From assembly GCA_028284005.1 (NCBI GenBank), contig JANQSO010000007.1, positions 62,001 to 126,000 on the forward strand: a DNA stretch of 64,000 nucleotides, written 5' to 3'. Positions 17,719 through 26,893 of this stretch are shown piece after piece. Positions within the stretch are counted from its first letter, which is position 1. Every line of letters starts with the position of its first letter. The notes beneath the pieces are model-generated. The model was not told the DNA's origin. It saw only the letters and a program-made list of their open reading frames with translations, and searched no databases. This DNA comes from Flavobacteriaceae bacterium (lineage in GTDB: Bacteria > Bacteroidota > Bacteroidia > Flavobacteriales > Flavobacteriaceae). The position numbers and the translations under genes are program-made.

Positions 17719-17726
17719 TAACTTTG
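17719..17726 (+). promoter_or_regulatory. Candidate -7 element for the Fur-family gene
   Basis: TAACTTTG, a full match to TAnnTTTG, lies just after the spoT stop and ends nine bases before the ATG at 17736. It suggests that the regulator has its own promoter in addition to any read-through from spoT. Confidence 0.45.
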
Positions 17727-17735
17727 CTGCTTTGT

Positions 17736-18188
17736 ATGAGCTCTAAAACAAATCAAAATAATCAGGCAATCGTTAAAAATGTTTTTACGGGCTTTCTGGA
17801 AGAGAGAGGACACCGTAAGACACCGGAACGATATGCGATACTCCAGGAGATCTATGATCATGACGATCATTTTGATATCGAATCTTTGTATATCAATATG
17901 AAAAACAAGAACTATCGTGTAAGCCGTGCTACATTATACAACACTATCGAGTTATTGCTGGAATGTGATCTGGTAAGAAAACACCAATTTGGACAAAACC
18001 AGGCACACTACGAAAAATCGTATTTCGATAAACAACACGACCACGTAATACTTTCAAACGGAGAAGTGATCGAGTTTTGCGACCCACGCATACAATCCAT
18101 AAAAAAAACTATCGAAGAAGTCTTTGATATTGAAATTACAAACCACTCTTTGTATTTCTACGGAAATAAAAAAACATCCAACTCTTAA
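17736..18188 (+). CDS. Fur-family transcriptional regulator
   Basis: The ATG at 17736 (MSSKTNQN) gives 150 residues, the normal size of Fur-family proteins. The winged helix lies in about 18-90 ([12 protein letters not shown], then [21 protein letters not shown]), and the C-terminal dimerisation domain carries [17 protein letters not shown] with the regulatory metal histidines. The CxxC zinc pairs of typical Fur/PerR are not evident. The metal or peroxide signal is not determinable. It sits six bases before purA, an arrangement I recall as common in Flavobacteria. Confidence 0.9.
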   Translation: MSSKTNQNNQAIVKNVFTGFLEERGHRKTPERYAILQEIYDHDDHFDIESLYINMKNKNYRVSRATLYNTIELLLECDLVRKHQFGQNQAHYEKSYFDKQHDHVILSNGEVIEFCDPRIQSIKKTIEEVFDIEITNHSLYFYGNKKTSNS

Positions 18189-18194
18189 AAAACT

Positions 18195-19466
18195 ATGGCA
18201 GTAGACTTACTACTTGGACTACAATGGGGCGACGAAGGAAAAGGAAAAATCGTTGACGTTCTAACCAAAAACTATGATATCATCGCTCGCTTTCAAGGTG
18301 GCCCCAATGCTGGGCATACTTTGGAATTTGACGGTATTAAACATGTGTTGCATACTATTCCCAGCGGTATTTTTCATGAAAATGCTGTAAATCTGGTTGG
18401 TAATGGTGTTGTGATCGACCCTGTGATCTTCAAAAAAGAATTGGACAATCTTTCTAAGTTTGAAGGAGACTTTACAAAAAAACTCCTTATTTCTCGAAAA
18501 GCACACCTTATTTTACCAACGCATCGTTTGCTGGACGCTGCTTCCGAGGCATCAAAAGGAAAAGCCAAGATAGGATCGACCCTTAAAGGGATCGGCCCCA
18601 CTTATATGGATAAGACCGGAAGAAACGGTATTCGTGTAGGAGATCTGGAAATGAAAAACTGGAGTGAAAAATACCGTGCCCTGGCAAATAAGCATGAGGC
18701 AATGATCGATTTTTATGATGTAGACATGCAATATGACTTAGCCGAACTGGAAGCCGATTTCTTTGAAGCTGTTGAAGTATTAAAATCTTTACAATTTATA
18801 GACAGTGAAGAATATCTGCATCAGGCTCAAAGATCAAATAAGACCATACTGGCAGAAGGAGCTCAAGGTTCATTGCTTGACATTGATTTTGGAACCTACC
18901 CCTTTGTAACCTCTTCCAATACTACTGCGGCTGGAGCTTGCACAGGATTGGGAGTTGCCCCCGGAAAAATTAAAGAGGTGTTCGGTATCTTTAAAGCATA
19001 TACCACACGTGTAGGTAGCGGCCCCTTCCCTACCGAATTATTTGACAGCTACGGCGAAACTATGGGGCGTGTTGGAAACGAGTTTGGAGCTACTACCGGT
19101 AGGCCAAGGCGATGTGGATGGCTGGACCTGGTAGCATTAAAATATGCCGTGCAAGTAAACGGTGTTACACAATTAATGATGATGAAAGGGGATGTATTAA
19201 GCGGTTTTGATAAACTGAAAGTTTGTACCGCATACAAATATAAAGGAGAAACCATTGAACATCTGCCTTATAATATTGAAGCTGAAAATGTAACCCCAAT
19301 TTATACTGAAATGAAGGGTTGGAAAGAAGACCTTACCAAAATGACCGATGTTTCCCAACTTCCGGAAGCGTTGAACGATTATATCGGCTATTTGGAAAAA
19401 GAACTGGAGGTGCCTATCAAAATTGTTTCGGTAGGGCCGGATAGAACACAAACTATTCACAGGTAA
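18195..19466 (+). CDS. purA: Adenylosuccinate synthase
   Basis: This 423-residue protein joins IMP and aspartate using GTP, the first committed step to AMP. The signature QWGDEGKGKIVD is at residues 10-21, GPNAGHT near 36, the IMP-binding QGSLLDIDFGTYPFVTSSNT segment near 222, and TTGRPRRCGWLD near 300. Length and motifs are all normal. It follows the Fur-family gene by six bases, and the OstA-like gene follows after 51 bases. Confidence 0.97.
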   Translation: MAVDLLLGLQWGDEGKGKIVDVLTKNYDIIARFQGGPNAGHTLEFDGIKHVLHTIPSGIFHENAVNLVGNGVVIDPVIFKKELDNLSKFEGDFTKKLLISRKAHLILPTHRLLDAASEASKGKAKIGSTLKGIGPTYMDKTGRNGIRVGDLEMKNWSEKYRALANKHEAMIDFYDVDMQYDLAELEADFFEAVEVLKSLQFIDSEEYLHQAQRSNKTILAEGAQGSLLDIDFGTYPFVTSSNTTAAGACTGLGVAPGKIKEVFGIFKAYTTRVGSGPFPTELFDSYGETMGRVGNEFGATTGRPRRCGWLDLVALKYAVQVNGVTQLMMMKGDVLSGFDKLKVCTAYKYKGETIEHLPYNIEAENVTPIYTEMKGWKEDLTKMTDVSQLPEALNDYIGYLEKELEVPIKIVSVGPDRTQTIHR

Positions 19467-19517
19467 CACTTTGCCTTTGGTAGTTGACGTTAGTATTGTA
19501 TTAAATAACATTCTGTA

Positions 19518-21254
19518 TTGAGATTATCAAAGAACATATTCTTTATACCTCTGTTTTTCTTCGGAATTGTACTCTACGCGCAAGAAGAAAATGATAAAAC
19601 CATAGTTTCGGTACAGTCCGGGTACCTGGAAAAGAAACCGGAATTTCCCGATGCCGTAATTTATACAAAAGACAATACCGGACAAGTCTATATTGTACAC
19701 GAAGGTGTAGAAATGTGGTGCGACCAGGCCTTTGTTTATCTAAAAGACAACTTTGTAAAGGCCTATGGAACAGTGAGGATCACGCAAGGAGATACTGTTT
19801 CTATGAACAGCAAATATGCCGAGTACAATGGAAATACCCAATTTGCCTTTGCAAGTGGAGATGTTGTTTTAACCGAGCCGAAAACCACACTTCGTACGGA
19901 TACCCTCTATTTTGACCGTATTAAACAACAGGCTTACTACCGCACAGGTGGAACCGTTAGAGATACGGCAAGTACACTTACCAGTCGTATTGGCAGGTAT
20001 TATGCACAAACAAAGAAGTACCAGTTTCTATCTAATGTAAAGATTGTAAATCCAAAATATACTGTAAACAGTGAGCAACTGGATTTTTACTCTGAAAGCG
20101 GTGGTGCTTATTTGTATGGTGAATCTACCATTGTTAGTGAAACCAGTACGGTCTATTGTGAACGGGGTTACTACGACACACGTAATGATACGGGATATTT
20201 TGTAAAGAATTCGCGCGTAGACTATAGTAATCGGATTTTATATGGAGACAGTATCTATTTTGACAGAAATAAAAGCTTTGCTTCCGCTACCAATAATATA
20301 AAAGTATTGGATACGGTCAATAAAAGCATTATTAGAGGGCATTATGCCGAAGTTTTTCGAGAAAAGGATTCTGTATTTATTACCAAGAGAGCCGTTGCTG
20401 TAACGCTTAGGGATAACGATTCCATTTATGTACATGCAGATACACTCCGGGTTACCGGAAAGCCTGAAAATAGAATCATTAAAGGATTTTATCGGGCTCG
20501 TCTATTTAAAAAAGGACTCCCCGGTGAGGAGCCCACAAGTGGAAAATGTGATTCAATTTTCGTAGATCAGAAAAAAGGAATTACCAAATTACTGCGAAAT
20601 CCGGTGTTATGGAGTGGTGAGAATCAAATGACGGGAGATACCATTCATATTCTATCCAATACCAAAACTGAAAAACTGGATACATTAAAAGTATTCAATA
20701 ATGCCTTTTTGATACAGAAAGACAGTGCCGGCTACAATCAGGTCTCGGGAGAAAGACTCATTGGCCTGTTTACCAATAATGAATTGGATACCATAAACAT
20801 CATTAAAAATGCGCAGGTGATCTATTTCCCCCGGAACGATAAGCAAGAATTAATAGGAATAAATAATACCGTTTCCAGCTCCATTCAAATGTACCTGGAA
20901 GAACAGCAAATCACGGGAATCAGGTTTGTAAAACAAGCTAAAGGAAAAATCTATCCGCTCTCAGAATTTCCCGAGAACGCACGCCTCCTACCGGGCTTTA
21001 ATTGGCGTGGTGAAGAACGTTTATATGAAGTAAATGACCTTTTTAAAGGAAAACCGGCACCGGTATTACCTAAGATAAAAGGTATTCCATTGCCTGAAGA
21101 CGAAGGAGAATTCTTTGAAGACATTCCGGAGGATGAGCTCAACATTCCCGAAGCTTCCAAACTTAAGCCAAAGAATTTTCAAAACGATCCGGATGCTCCA
21201 AAAGCCAAGACTCGTGACCCAAAGGAAGATGAAGAGGAAGGTGGTAGAAAATAA
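19518..21254 (+). CDS. OstA-like periplasmic protein
   Basis: This 578-residue protein starts with TTG at 19518; no in-frame ATG is available before the signal peptide (IPLFFFGIVLYA-QE). The body is built from OstA/LptA-like beta strands (VEMWCDQAFVYLKDNFVKAYG, TQFAFASGDVVL, TLYFDRIKQQAYY), a jelly-roll type seen in lipopolysaccharide transport proteins. The C-terminus is acidic and proline-rich. Bacteroidetes carry such OstA-like proteins besides LptD, and a role in lipopolysaccharide traffic is inferred from the fold. The aminotransferase gene starts three bases after its stop. Confidence 0.82.
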   Translation: MRLSKNIFFIPLFFFGIVLYAQEENDKTIVSVQSGYLEKKPEFPDAVIYTKDNTGQVYIVHEGVEMWCDQAFVYLKDNFVKAYGTVRITQGDTVSMNSKYAEYNGNTQFAFASGDVVLTEPKTTLRTDTLYFDRIKQQAYYRTGGTVRDTASTLTSRIGRYYAQTKKYQFLSNVKIVNPKYTVNSEQLDFYSESGGAYLYGESTIVSETSTVYCERGYYDTRNDTGYFVKNSRVDYSNRILYGDSIYFDRNKSFASATNNIKVLDTVNKSIIRGHYAEVFREKDSVFITKRAVAVTLRDNDSIYVHADTLRVTGKPENRIIKGFYRARLFKKGLPGEEPTSGKCDSIFVDQKKGITKLLRNPVLWSGENQMTGDTIHILSNTKTEKLDTLKVFNNAFLIQKDSAGYNQVSGERLIGLFTNNELDTINIIKNAQVIYFPRNDKQELIGINNTVSSSIQMYLEEQQITGIRFVKQAKGKIYPLSEFPENARLLPGFNWRGEERLYEVNDLFKGKPAPVLPKIKGIPLPEDEGEFFEDIPEDELNIPEASKLKPKNFQNDPDAPKAKTRDPKEDEEEGGRK

Positions 21255-21257
21255 CAC

Positions 21258-22454
21258 ATGCTTGTGAAAAAGGATTTCTTCACATACCAGGCTCAAACCA
21301 CACCACACCCACTTGCGATGGAGATCTCTCATGCAACAGGAAGTTATATCTACGATATGGAAGGACGCAAACACTTAGATTTTGCAGCCGGTGTATCTGC
21401 CTGTTCCCTGGGGCATTGCCATCCACGTGTTGTAGAAGCTGTAAAAAAACAACTGGACAGCTATTTACATGTAATGGTATATGGTGAATATATCCAAGCT
21501 CCCGCCGTAGAACTTTCTAAGTTACTTGCAGAAAACTTACCAGCTCCCCTGGAAACTACGTATTTGGTGAATAGCGGTACAGAAGCCATTGAAGGTGCTA
21601 TAAAATTAGCTCGTCGCGTAACAGGAAAAACTGAGATCGTATATGCACACCATGCCTATCATGGAAATACTATGGGATCACTAAGCATTATGGGCCTTGA
21701 AGAACGTAAAATTCCTTTTGAGCCGCTTTTGCCTGATTGCAGCCCCATACATTTTAACAAAGAAGAGGACTTAAGTAAAATTACTTCTAAGACAGCTGCT
21801 GTAGTTCTTGAAACCATTCAGGGAGGAGCCGGATTCATACTTCCTGAAGACAGTTATCTGAAAAAGGTCAAAGAACGATGTGATGAGGCCGGTGCATTAT
21901 TGATCCTCGACGAAATCCAACCGGGGTTTGGCCGTACAGGAAAACTTTTTGGATTTGAACATTTTGATGTTGTTCCGGATATTTTGGTTATGGGTAAAGG
22001 AATGGGTGGAGGCTTGCCTATTGGAGCCTTTACAGCTTCAAAAGAACATATGGACCTGCTAAAGGATAAACCCAAACTTGGCCATATTACCACCTTTGGA
22101 GGTAATCCGGTGATCGCCTCTGCCGCTTTGGCAACACTACAAGAAATTATTGAAACCGATTTGATGCCTCAAACTCTTCAAAAAGAAAAGGTATTCAGAA
22201 AATTACTTACACATAAGCTTATCAAAGAAATTAGGGGAAAGGGGTTAATGCTGGCTTTAATTATGGGATCTCCTGAAATTGCTTCGGAAGTGATCTTGGC
22301 CTGTAAGGATCGCGGATTGATCCTTTTTTGGCTCCTCTTTGAGCCTAAAGCCATTCGTATTACACCTCCTCTAACCATTACAGAAGCTGAAATTAAAGAA
22401 GGTTGTGCCATATTGACGGATGTGCTGGATGACATTCAGAAAAAGATAAAATAA
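21258..22454 (+). CDS. Class III pyridoxal-phosphate aminotransferase
   Basis: This 398-residue enzyme has the class III (ornithine/acetylornithine type) pattern: HLDFAAGVSACSLGHCHP near residue 38, NSGTEAIEGAIKLAR for cofactor phosphate binding near 99, ILDEIQPGFGRTGKLF near 218 and VMGKGMGGGLPIGAF with the Schiff-base lysine near 248. It transfers amino groups between an omega-amino donor and a keto acid. The exact substrate is not clear, since the gene does not lie in an arginine cluster. It is probably cotranscribed with the OstA-like gene. Confidence 0.9.
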   Translation: MLVKKDFFTYQAQTTPHPLAMEISHATGSYIYDMEGRKHLDFAAGVSACSLGHCHPRVVEAVKKQLDSYLHVMVYGEYIQAPAVELSKLLAENLPAPLETTYLVNSGTEAIEGAIKLARRVTGKTEIVYAHHAYHGNTMGSLSIMGLEERKIPFEPLLPDCSPIHFNKEEDLSKITSKTAAVVLETIQGGAGFILPEDSYLKKVKERCDEAGALLILDEIQPGFGRTGKLFGFEHFDVVPDILVMGKGMGGGLPIGAFTASKEHMDLLKDKPKLGHITTFGGNPVIASAALATLQEIIETDLMPQTLQKEKVFRKLLTHKLIKEIRGKGLMLALIMGSPEIASEVILACKDRGLILFWLLFEPKAIRITPPLTITEAEIKEGCAILTDVLDDIQKKIK

Positions 22455-22532
22455 ATTATTGCGCTGAAATTCAGCAAAATAAGTTCTAAAAATTCTGTTA
22501 ATAATCCTGTTAACAACAATAACGGCATAACT

Positions 22533-22562
22533 ATTGAATTCTATATTACATTACTATCTTTA
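22533..22562 (+). promoter_or_regulatory. Candidate promoter for the TPR gene
   Basis: ATTG at 22533-22536 and TATCTTTA at 22555-22562 are separated by 18 bases and match the -33/-7 pattern of Bacteroidetes promoters with one mismatch in each element. The ATG follows 29 bases later. Confidence 0.5.
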
Positions 22563-22591
22563 AAATAGAAGAAACAGTTAAACCGCTGCGT

Positions 22592-23992
22592 ATGCAATTG
22601 AGCCCTAACGAGCATAACAACTTCTCACTTTCCCGATTTGAATCCATGCTAAAGACTAATAGTGTCCTCTTTTTTGACTCCGAAGAGTTCGAAGAGATCA
22701 TTCACCATTATCTTGAGAACGGAAAGATAGCCCTTGCAAAGAAAGCTACAAAACTGGGACTGGAGCAACATCCCACTTCCACCAATTTGAAATTGTTTAG
22801 AGTGGAGATGTACATTTTTGAAAATCAATTAGACACTGCTGAGGAATTATTGGACGAATTACATGTTTTGGAACAGTCCAATGAAGAGATCTATATTCAA
22901 AAAGCAAATATCTATTCTCGCCGCGACAAACACAAAGAAGCGATCTCTTTGCTGGAAAAGGCCTTAGAGATCACCAATGATCAGGCAGACGTTCTCTCAT
23001 TACTGGGAATGGAATATCTTTTTATGGAAGATTTCGAAAATGCCAAATACAATTTTATGAAGTGTTTGGAACAGGATGAAGAAGATTATTCGGCTTTATA
23101 CAATATTATCTACTGTTTTGATTATTTGGAGCAGCACGAAGCTGCCATTGACTATTTGAATGATTTTCTTAATAAAAACCCCTATTGTGAAGTTGCCTGG
23201 CATCAGGTTGGAAAACAATATTTTACTTTAAAAGAGTACAGGAAAGCGTTAGCTGCATTCGATTTTGCTATTATAAGTGACGAAAGCTTCATAGGAGCTT
23301 ACCTGGAAAAAGGGAAGGTCCTCGAACGTATGAAGATGTATAACGAGGCCATAGAAAGCTATACCATTACTTTAGGCCTGGATGACCCGACTTCTTTTGC
23401 TTTATTGCGAATTGGAAAATGTTATGAAAAATTAGGCGACAACGAACTGGCTCTTCAGTTCTATACAAAATGTGTTGAAGAAGACGCCTTGTTGGACAAA
23501 GGATGGATCGCCATTACTGATTTTTATTTTAAAAAGAAAAACTATCAGAAAGCATTCTACTACATAGACAAAGCGATCAATATTGATAGTGAAAATGTAC
23601 TCTACTGGAAACGATATGCAAAAATAAGCAATCGCCTAAGTAAGTATGAAGAAGCTGAACACGGTTTCCGCAGGTCCATAGAACTAGGCAATTACGAACT
23701 GGAAACCTGGATTTCCAGAAGTGATATCTTAATTCGCTTAGGAGAATATGAAGCTGCTGTCAATAATTTATTGCAGGCGATGGAGTTTTATCCGGAAAAT
23801 GCCGAAATAGAATTCCGTTTATCAGGGTTGTTCTTTTATCTTAACGAAGATAATAAGGGGGAATTTCACTTAAAAAATGCTTTAATTCATGACCCTGAAT
23901 ATATTATTATCATTGAAGAATTATTCCCAACGGTTTATAGCAGGAACAGCGTAAAAGAAATTATAAAAATTCATCAAAATCCTTCACTATAA
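22592..23992 (+). CDS. Tetratricopeptide repeat protein
   Basis: This 466-residue protein is made of about ten TPR-type helical hairpins from about residue 35 to 450. Clear examples are EIYIQKANIYSRRDKHKEAI, ADVLSLLGMEYLFMEDFENA, AWHQVGKQYFTLKEYRKALA and SFALLRIGKCYEKLGDNELA. No signal peptide or membrane segment is present, so it is probably a cytosolic scaffold for protein binding. It has its own promoter and ends shortly before the DUF368 pair. The partner is unknown. Confidence 0.88.
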   Translation: MQLSPNEHNNFSLSRFESMLKTNSVLFFDSEEFEEIIHHYLENGKIALAKKATKLGLEQHPTSTNLKLFRVEMYIFENQLDTAEELLDELHVLEQSNEEIYIQKANIYSRRDKHKEAISLLEKALEITNDQADVLSLLGMEYLFMEDFENAKYNFMKCLEQDEEDYSALYNIIYCFDYLEQHEAAIDYLNDFLNKNPYCEVAWHQVGKQYFTLKEYRKALAAFDFAIISDESFIGAYLEKGKVLERMKMYNEAIESYTITLGLDDPTSFALLRIGKCYEKLGDNELALQFYTKCVEEDALLDKGWIAITDFYFKKKNYQKAFYYIDKAINIDSENVLYWKRYAKISNRLSKYEEAEHGFRRSIELGNYELETWISRSDILIRLGEYEAAVNNLLQAMEFYPENAEIEFRLSGLFFYLNEDNKGEFHLKNALIHDPEYIIIIEELFPTVYSRNSVKEIIKIHQNPSL

Positions 23993-23998
23993 TTTGTG

Positions 23999-24006
23999 TA
24001 TTTTTG
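23999..24006 (+). promoter_or_regulatory. Candidate -7 element for the DUF368 operon
   Basis: TATTTTTG matches TAnnTTTG fully and lies 19 bases before the ATG of the first DUF368 gene. No -33 element is obvious. Confidence 0.4.
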
Positions 24007-24025
24007 AGGCTTATATTTAGAGTAT

Positions 24026-25045
24026 ATGCCTTCCCGAAATTTTTCTCAATATCTTATCATTAGCCTAAAGGGTTTAGCAATGGGTGCCGCAGACGCGGTT
24101 CCGGGAGTATCCGGAGGCACTATTGCTTTTATATCAGGGATCTATGAAGAACTGGTCACAACTATTAGTAATGTTAACCTTTCTCTTCTTAAAACAATTC
24201 GCAACGATGGCTTTGGTACCTTTTGGAAACAGCTCAACGGGAGTTTTTTAATGGCACTATTATTAGGTATTCTAATTAGCTATGTATCGTTTATGCGATT
24301 GGCAAAATACCTGATCGAAAATCACCCTATCCTGATCTGGGCTTTCTTTTTTGGGTTAATTGTAGTAAGTATTTACTATGTAGGGCGGCAAATTTCCAAA
24401 TGGTCTTTAGGAACCGTTGTTGCTATTTTAATAGGAACCGCAACTGCATATTTTATTACCACACTTCCTTCCCTGGGGACCAATGAGAATTCTTTTTATT
24501 TATTCTTTGCGGGTGCCATTGCGATTTGCGCTATGATATTACCCGGAATTTCAGGTTCTTTTATACTGGTGATCCTTGGGGCCTACAAAACTTTAAGTGA
24601 CGCCATTGCAGATCTGGATATCAAGAAACTGTCCCTCTTTATTCTGGGAGCTGTTATAGGTTTGTTGAGTTTTAGCAGGGTTTTAAAGTGGCTTTTCAAT
24701 AATTATAAGAATTCAACCTTGGCACTGCTTACCGGTTTTATTATTGGCTCTTTAAATAAAGTATGGCCCTGGAAGGAGACCATTTCGGTTTTTTCCAAAG
24801 AAGAAGGAAAGATCATCGATTTTTCAACTGTTTCAGACGTTGGTACGCTATCGGTATTGCAAAAAAACACTCAGGATTTCGAAACCTACAAAACAGCTTT
24901 AGAAAAAAGTGTAAGTCCGTTTTACTACTCAGAGATCAATGCATCCAATGACCCGCAACTTCTCTATGCCGTAATTTTTATGGCCGTTGGCTTCTTAAGT
25001 ATTTTTGTTTTAGAACGAATCGCAGTAACTAAAAAGAATAGCTGA
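24026..25045 (+). CDS. DUF368 membrane protein, PopT-type undecaprenyl-phosphate translocase (copy 1)
   Basis: This 339-residue integral membrane protein has the inverted-repeat signatures of DUF368: GLAMGAADAVPGVSGGT near residue 15 and ILPGISGSFILVILGAY near 171, with about eight membrane segments. DUF368 proteins were recently shown in other bacteria to recycle undecaprenyl phosphate from the outer to the inner leaflet of the cytoplasmic membrane, serving peptidoglycan and polysaccharide synthesis. The stop TGA shares its A with the ATG of a second DUF368 gene, so the two are translated together. The role here is inferred from family membership. Confidence 0.9.
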   Translation: MPSRNFSQYLIISLKGLAMGAADAVPGVSGGTIAFISGIYEELVTTISNVNLSLLKTIRNDGFGTFWKQLNGSFLMALLLGILISYVSFMRLAKYLIENHPILIWAFFFGLIVVSIYYVGRQISKWSLGTVVAILIGTATAYFITTLPSLGTNENSFYLFFAGAIAICAMILPGISGSFILVILGAYKTLSDAIADLDIKKLSLFILGAVIGLLSFSRVLKWLFNNYKNSTLALLTGFIIGSLNKVWPWKETISVFSKEEGKIIDFSTVSDVGTLSVLQKNTQDFETYKTALEKSVSPFYYSEINASNDPQLLYAVIFMAVGFLSIFVLERIAVTKKNS

Positions 25046-26067
25046 TGTACGAAGAACGTTCTTTTGGGGATAAGGTTTGGTTGGTCCTAAAAGGATTAGC
25101 AATGGGTGCTGCAAATAAGGTCCCCGGAGTATCAGGTGGCGTTGTAGCATTTGTTGCCGGTTTTTATGAAGAATTTATTTATTCGCTTCAGAAAATAAAC
25201 AGAAAAGCATTTGCATTGTTATTTGACGGAAGGTTTAAAAGTTTCTTTCAATATGTCAACGGCCGGTTTTTAGGACTCCTCACTTTGGGTATGATCATAA
25301 GTTACTTCAGTGTTTCCAAACTACTGGACTACCTGCTTATTCACTATGAATTGTATGTATGGAGTGCGTTCTTTGGGATGATCATTGGTTCGATCTATTT
25401 TATTGCCAAAGATTTTGGCGATTGGAACCGCAAGTATCTCGCCTATCTTATTTGTGGGATCATTGCAGGTGTAAGTATTAGTTTCTTAGAACCTGCTAAA
25501 GAGAACAGTAACCTGTTTTTTGTTTTTTTCTGCGGAATCATAGGTGTTTCCGGAATGACACTACCGGGCCTCTCCGGTTCTTTTATATTAATACTTCTGG
25601 GTAACTATGTATTGCTTTTGGTAGATTCCGTAAATGCATTGTACAATACCGTTGCAGACCTGTTTCGGTTTGATCTTAGTTTTGTAGATGATACGGGGCG
25701 CATAGAATTATTGAAAGTACTTGTGGTCTTTGCATTGGGGTCATTGGCAGGCTTAGTTTCCTTATCACATCTTCTGGCCTATGTGTTAAAGCGTTTCAAA
25801 AAAGCGACCTATGCGGTAATTATAGGTTTTATCGCCGGTTCTTTAGGTGTTGTTTGGCCCTGGAAAAAAAAGTTGGTAGAGTATGACGCAATGGGAAATA
25901 TAAGATACGATGCAAATGGCCGTGAAATTATTAGTGGGTACGACCGGTTTTTACCATCAGAATTTTCGCTCGAAACCATCTTAGCAATTTTGTTTATCAT
26001 TGTAGGTATCATAATAGTGCTGAGTTTAGACTGGTACCAAAAAGCAAGAAACCACCCACATGGCTAA
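25045..26067 (+). CDS. DUF368 membrane protein, PopT-type undecaprenyl-phosphate translocase (copy 2)
   Basis: This 340-residue paralogue of the preceding protein carries GLAMGAANKVPGVSGGV near residue 17 and TLPGLSGSFILILLGNY near 172. It differs from copy 1 mainly in loop regions, including a polar insertion before the last helix (residues about 275-310). The start overlaps the copy 1 stop by one base, and its end overlaps aroE by eight bases. Tandem copies may form a heteromer or handle different carriers or conditions; nothing in the sequence decides this. Confidence 0.9.
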   Translation: MYEERSFGDKVWLVLKGLAMGAANKVPGVSGGVVAFVAGFYEEFIYSLQKINRKAFALLFDGRFKSFFQYVNGRFLGLLTLGMIISYFSVSKLLDYLLIHYELYVWSAFFGMIIGSIYFIAKDFGDWNRKYLAYLICGIIAGVSISFLEPAKENSNLFFVFFCGIIGVSGMTLPGLSGSFILILLGNYVLLLVDSVNALYNTVADLFRFDLSFVDDTGRIELLKVLVVFALGSLAGLVSLSHLLAYVLKRFKKATYAVIIGFIAGSLGVVWPWKKKLVEYDAMGNIRYDANGREIISGYDRFLPSEFSLETILAILFIIVGIIIVLSLDWYQKARNHPHG

Positions 26068-26791
26068 ATATGGCTTGATAGGAAAAAAAATTGATTATTC
26101 CTTTTCAAAAACTTTTTTTTCAATAAAATTTGAACAGGAAAACAGGCAGGATTCGTATCATAACTTTGATATTCCCTGTATCGAAGAACTTCCGGAAATT
26201 ATAGCCAAGCACGAAGACCTTAAAGGACTAAATGTTACAATTCCATATAAAGAAGCCGTGATTCCTTTATTGGACAAGGTCGATAAAGAAGCTCAAAAAA
26301 TTGGAGCGGTAAATACCATAAAAATTCAACGAGACGGCAGGCTTGTTGGCTACAATACAGACCATTACGGTTTTGCCAAAGCCTTAGCCAACTTATTCCC
26401 AATCGCAGAAAAAACTGCCTTGATCTTAGGAAATGGTGGTGCTGCAAAGGCAATTGCATATGTTTTGGATGCAATGCAATTTGATTATAAGATAGTATCC
26501 AGGGAAAGCAGTGAAACAACAATATCCTATGAGAACCTTACACAAGGGATAATTACATCACATTGTCTTATAATTAATTGTACTCCGCTGGGAACTTTCC
26601 CCAATATTCAGGAATGCCCTGATATTCCATACCATTACCTTACAAAAGATCATGTCTTGTTTGATCTTATTTACAATCCCCGGGAAACCGAATTCTTAAA
26701 AAGAGGGTTTGCAAAAGGAACACGCGTAAGTAACGGTTTAAAAATGTTGGAATATCAGGCAAAAAAGTCCTGGAAAATCTGGAAATCATAA
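26060..26791 (+). CDS. aroE: Shikimate dehydrogenase
   Basis: This 243-residue enzyme reduces 3-dehydroshikimate to shikimate with NADPH in aromatic amino acid synthesis. The substrate serines are in DYSFSK, catalytic Lys64 is in NVTIPYKEAV, Asp101 is in NTDHYGF, and the nucleotide loop is GNGGAAKAI near residue 127. It is shorter than the E. coli enzyme (272), as is usual in Flavobacteria. It overlaps the second DUF368 gene by eight bases, so aromatic biosynthesis and lipid-carrier recycling share one transcript here. Confidence 0.94.
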   Translation: MAKYGLIGKKIDYSFSKTFFSIKFEQENRQDSYHNFDIPCIEELPEIIAKHEDLKGLNVTIPYKEAVIPLLDKVDKEAQKIGAVNTIKIQRDGRLVGYNTDHYGFAKALANLFPIAEKTALILGNGGAAKAIAYVLDAMQFDYKIVSRESSETTISYENLTQGIITSHCLIINCTPLGTFPNIQECPDIPYHYLTKDHVLFDLIYNPRETEFLKRGFAKGTRVSNGLKMLEYQAKKSWKIWKS

Positions 26792-26827
26792 ATTTCTTTT
26801 AAAAAAAACCAAAAAACCACTGTATCC

Positions 26828-26858
26828 TTTGCTGTTTGCACAGTTGTTAGTATCTTGA
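26828..26858 (+). promoter_or_regulatory. Candidate promoter for the DUF349 gene
   Basis: TTTG at 26828-26831 and TATCTTGA at 26851-26858 are separated by exactly 19 bases, matching the Bacteroidetes TTTG/TAnnTTTG pattern with one mismatch in the -7 element. The ATG lies 35 bases downstream. Confidence 0.6.
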
Positions 26859-26893
26859 ACAACTTAGATTAACGAACCTAAACATTGAAAGAT

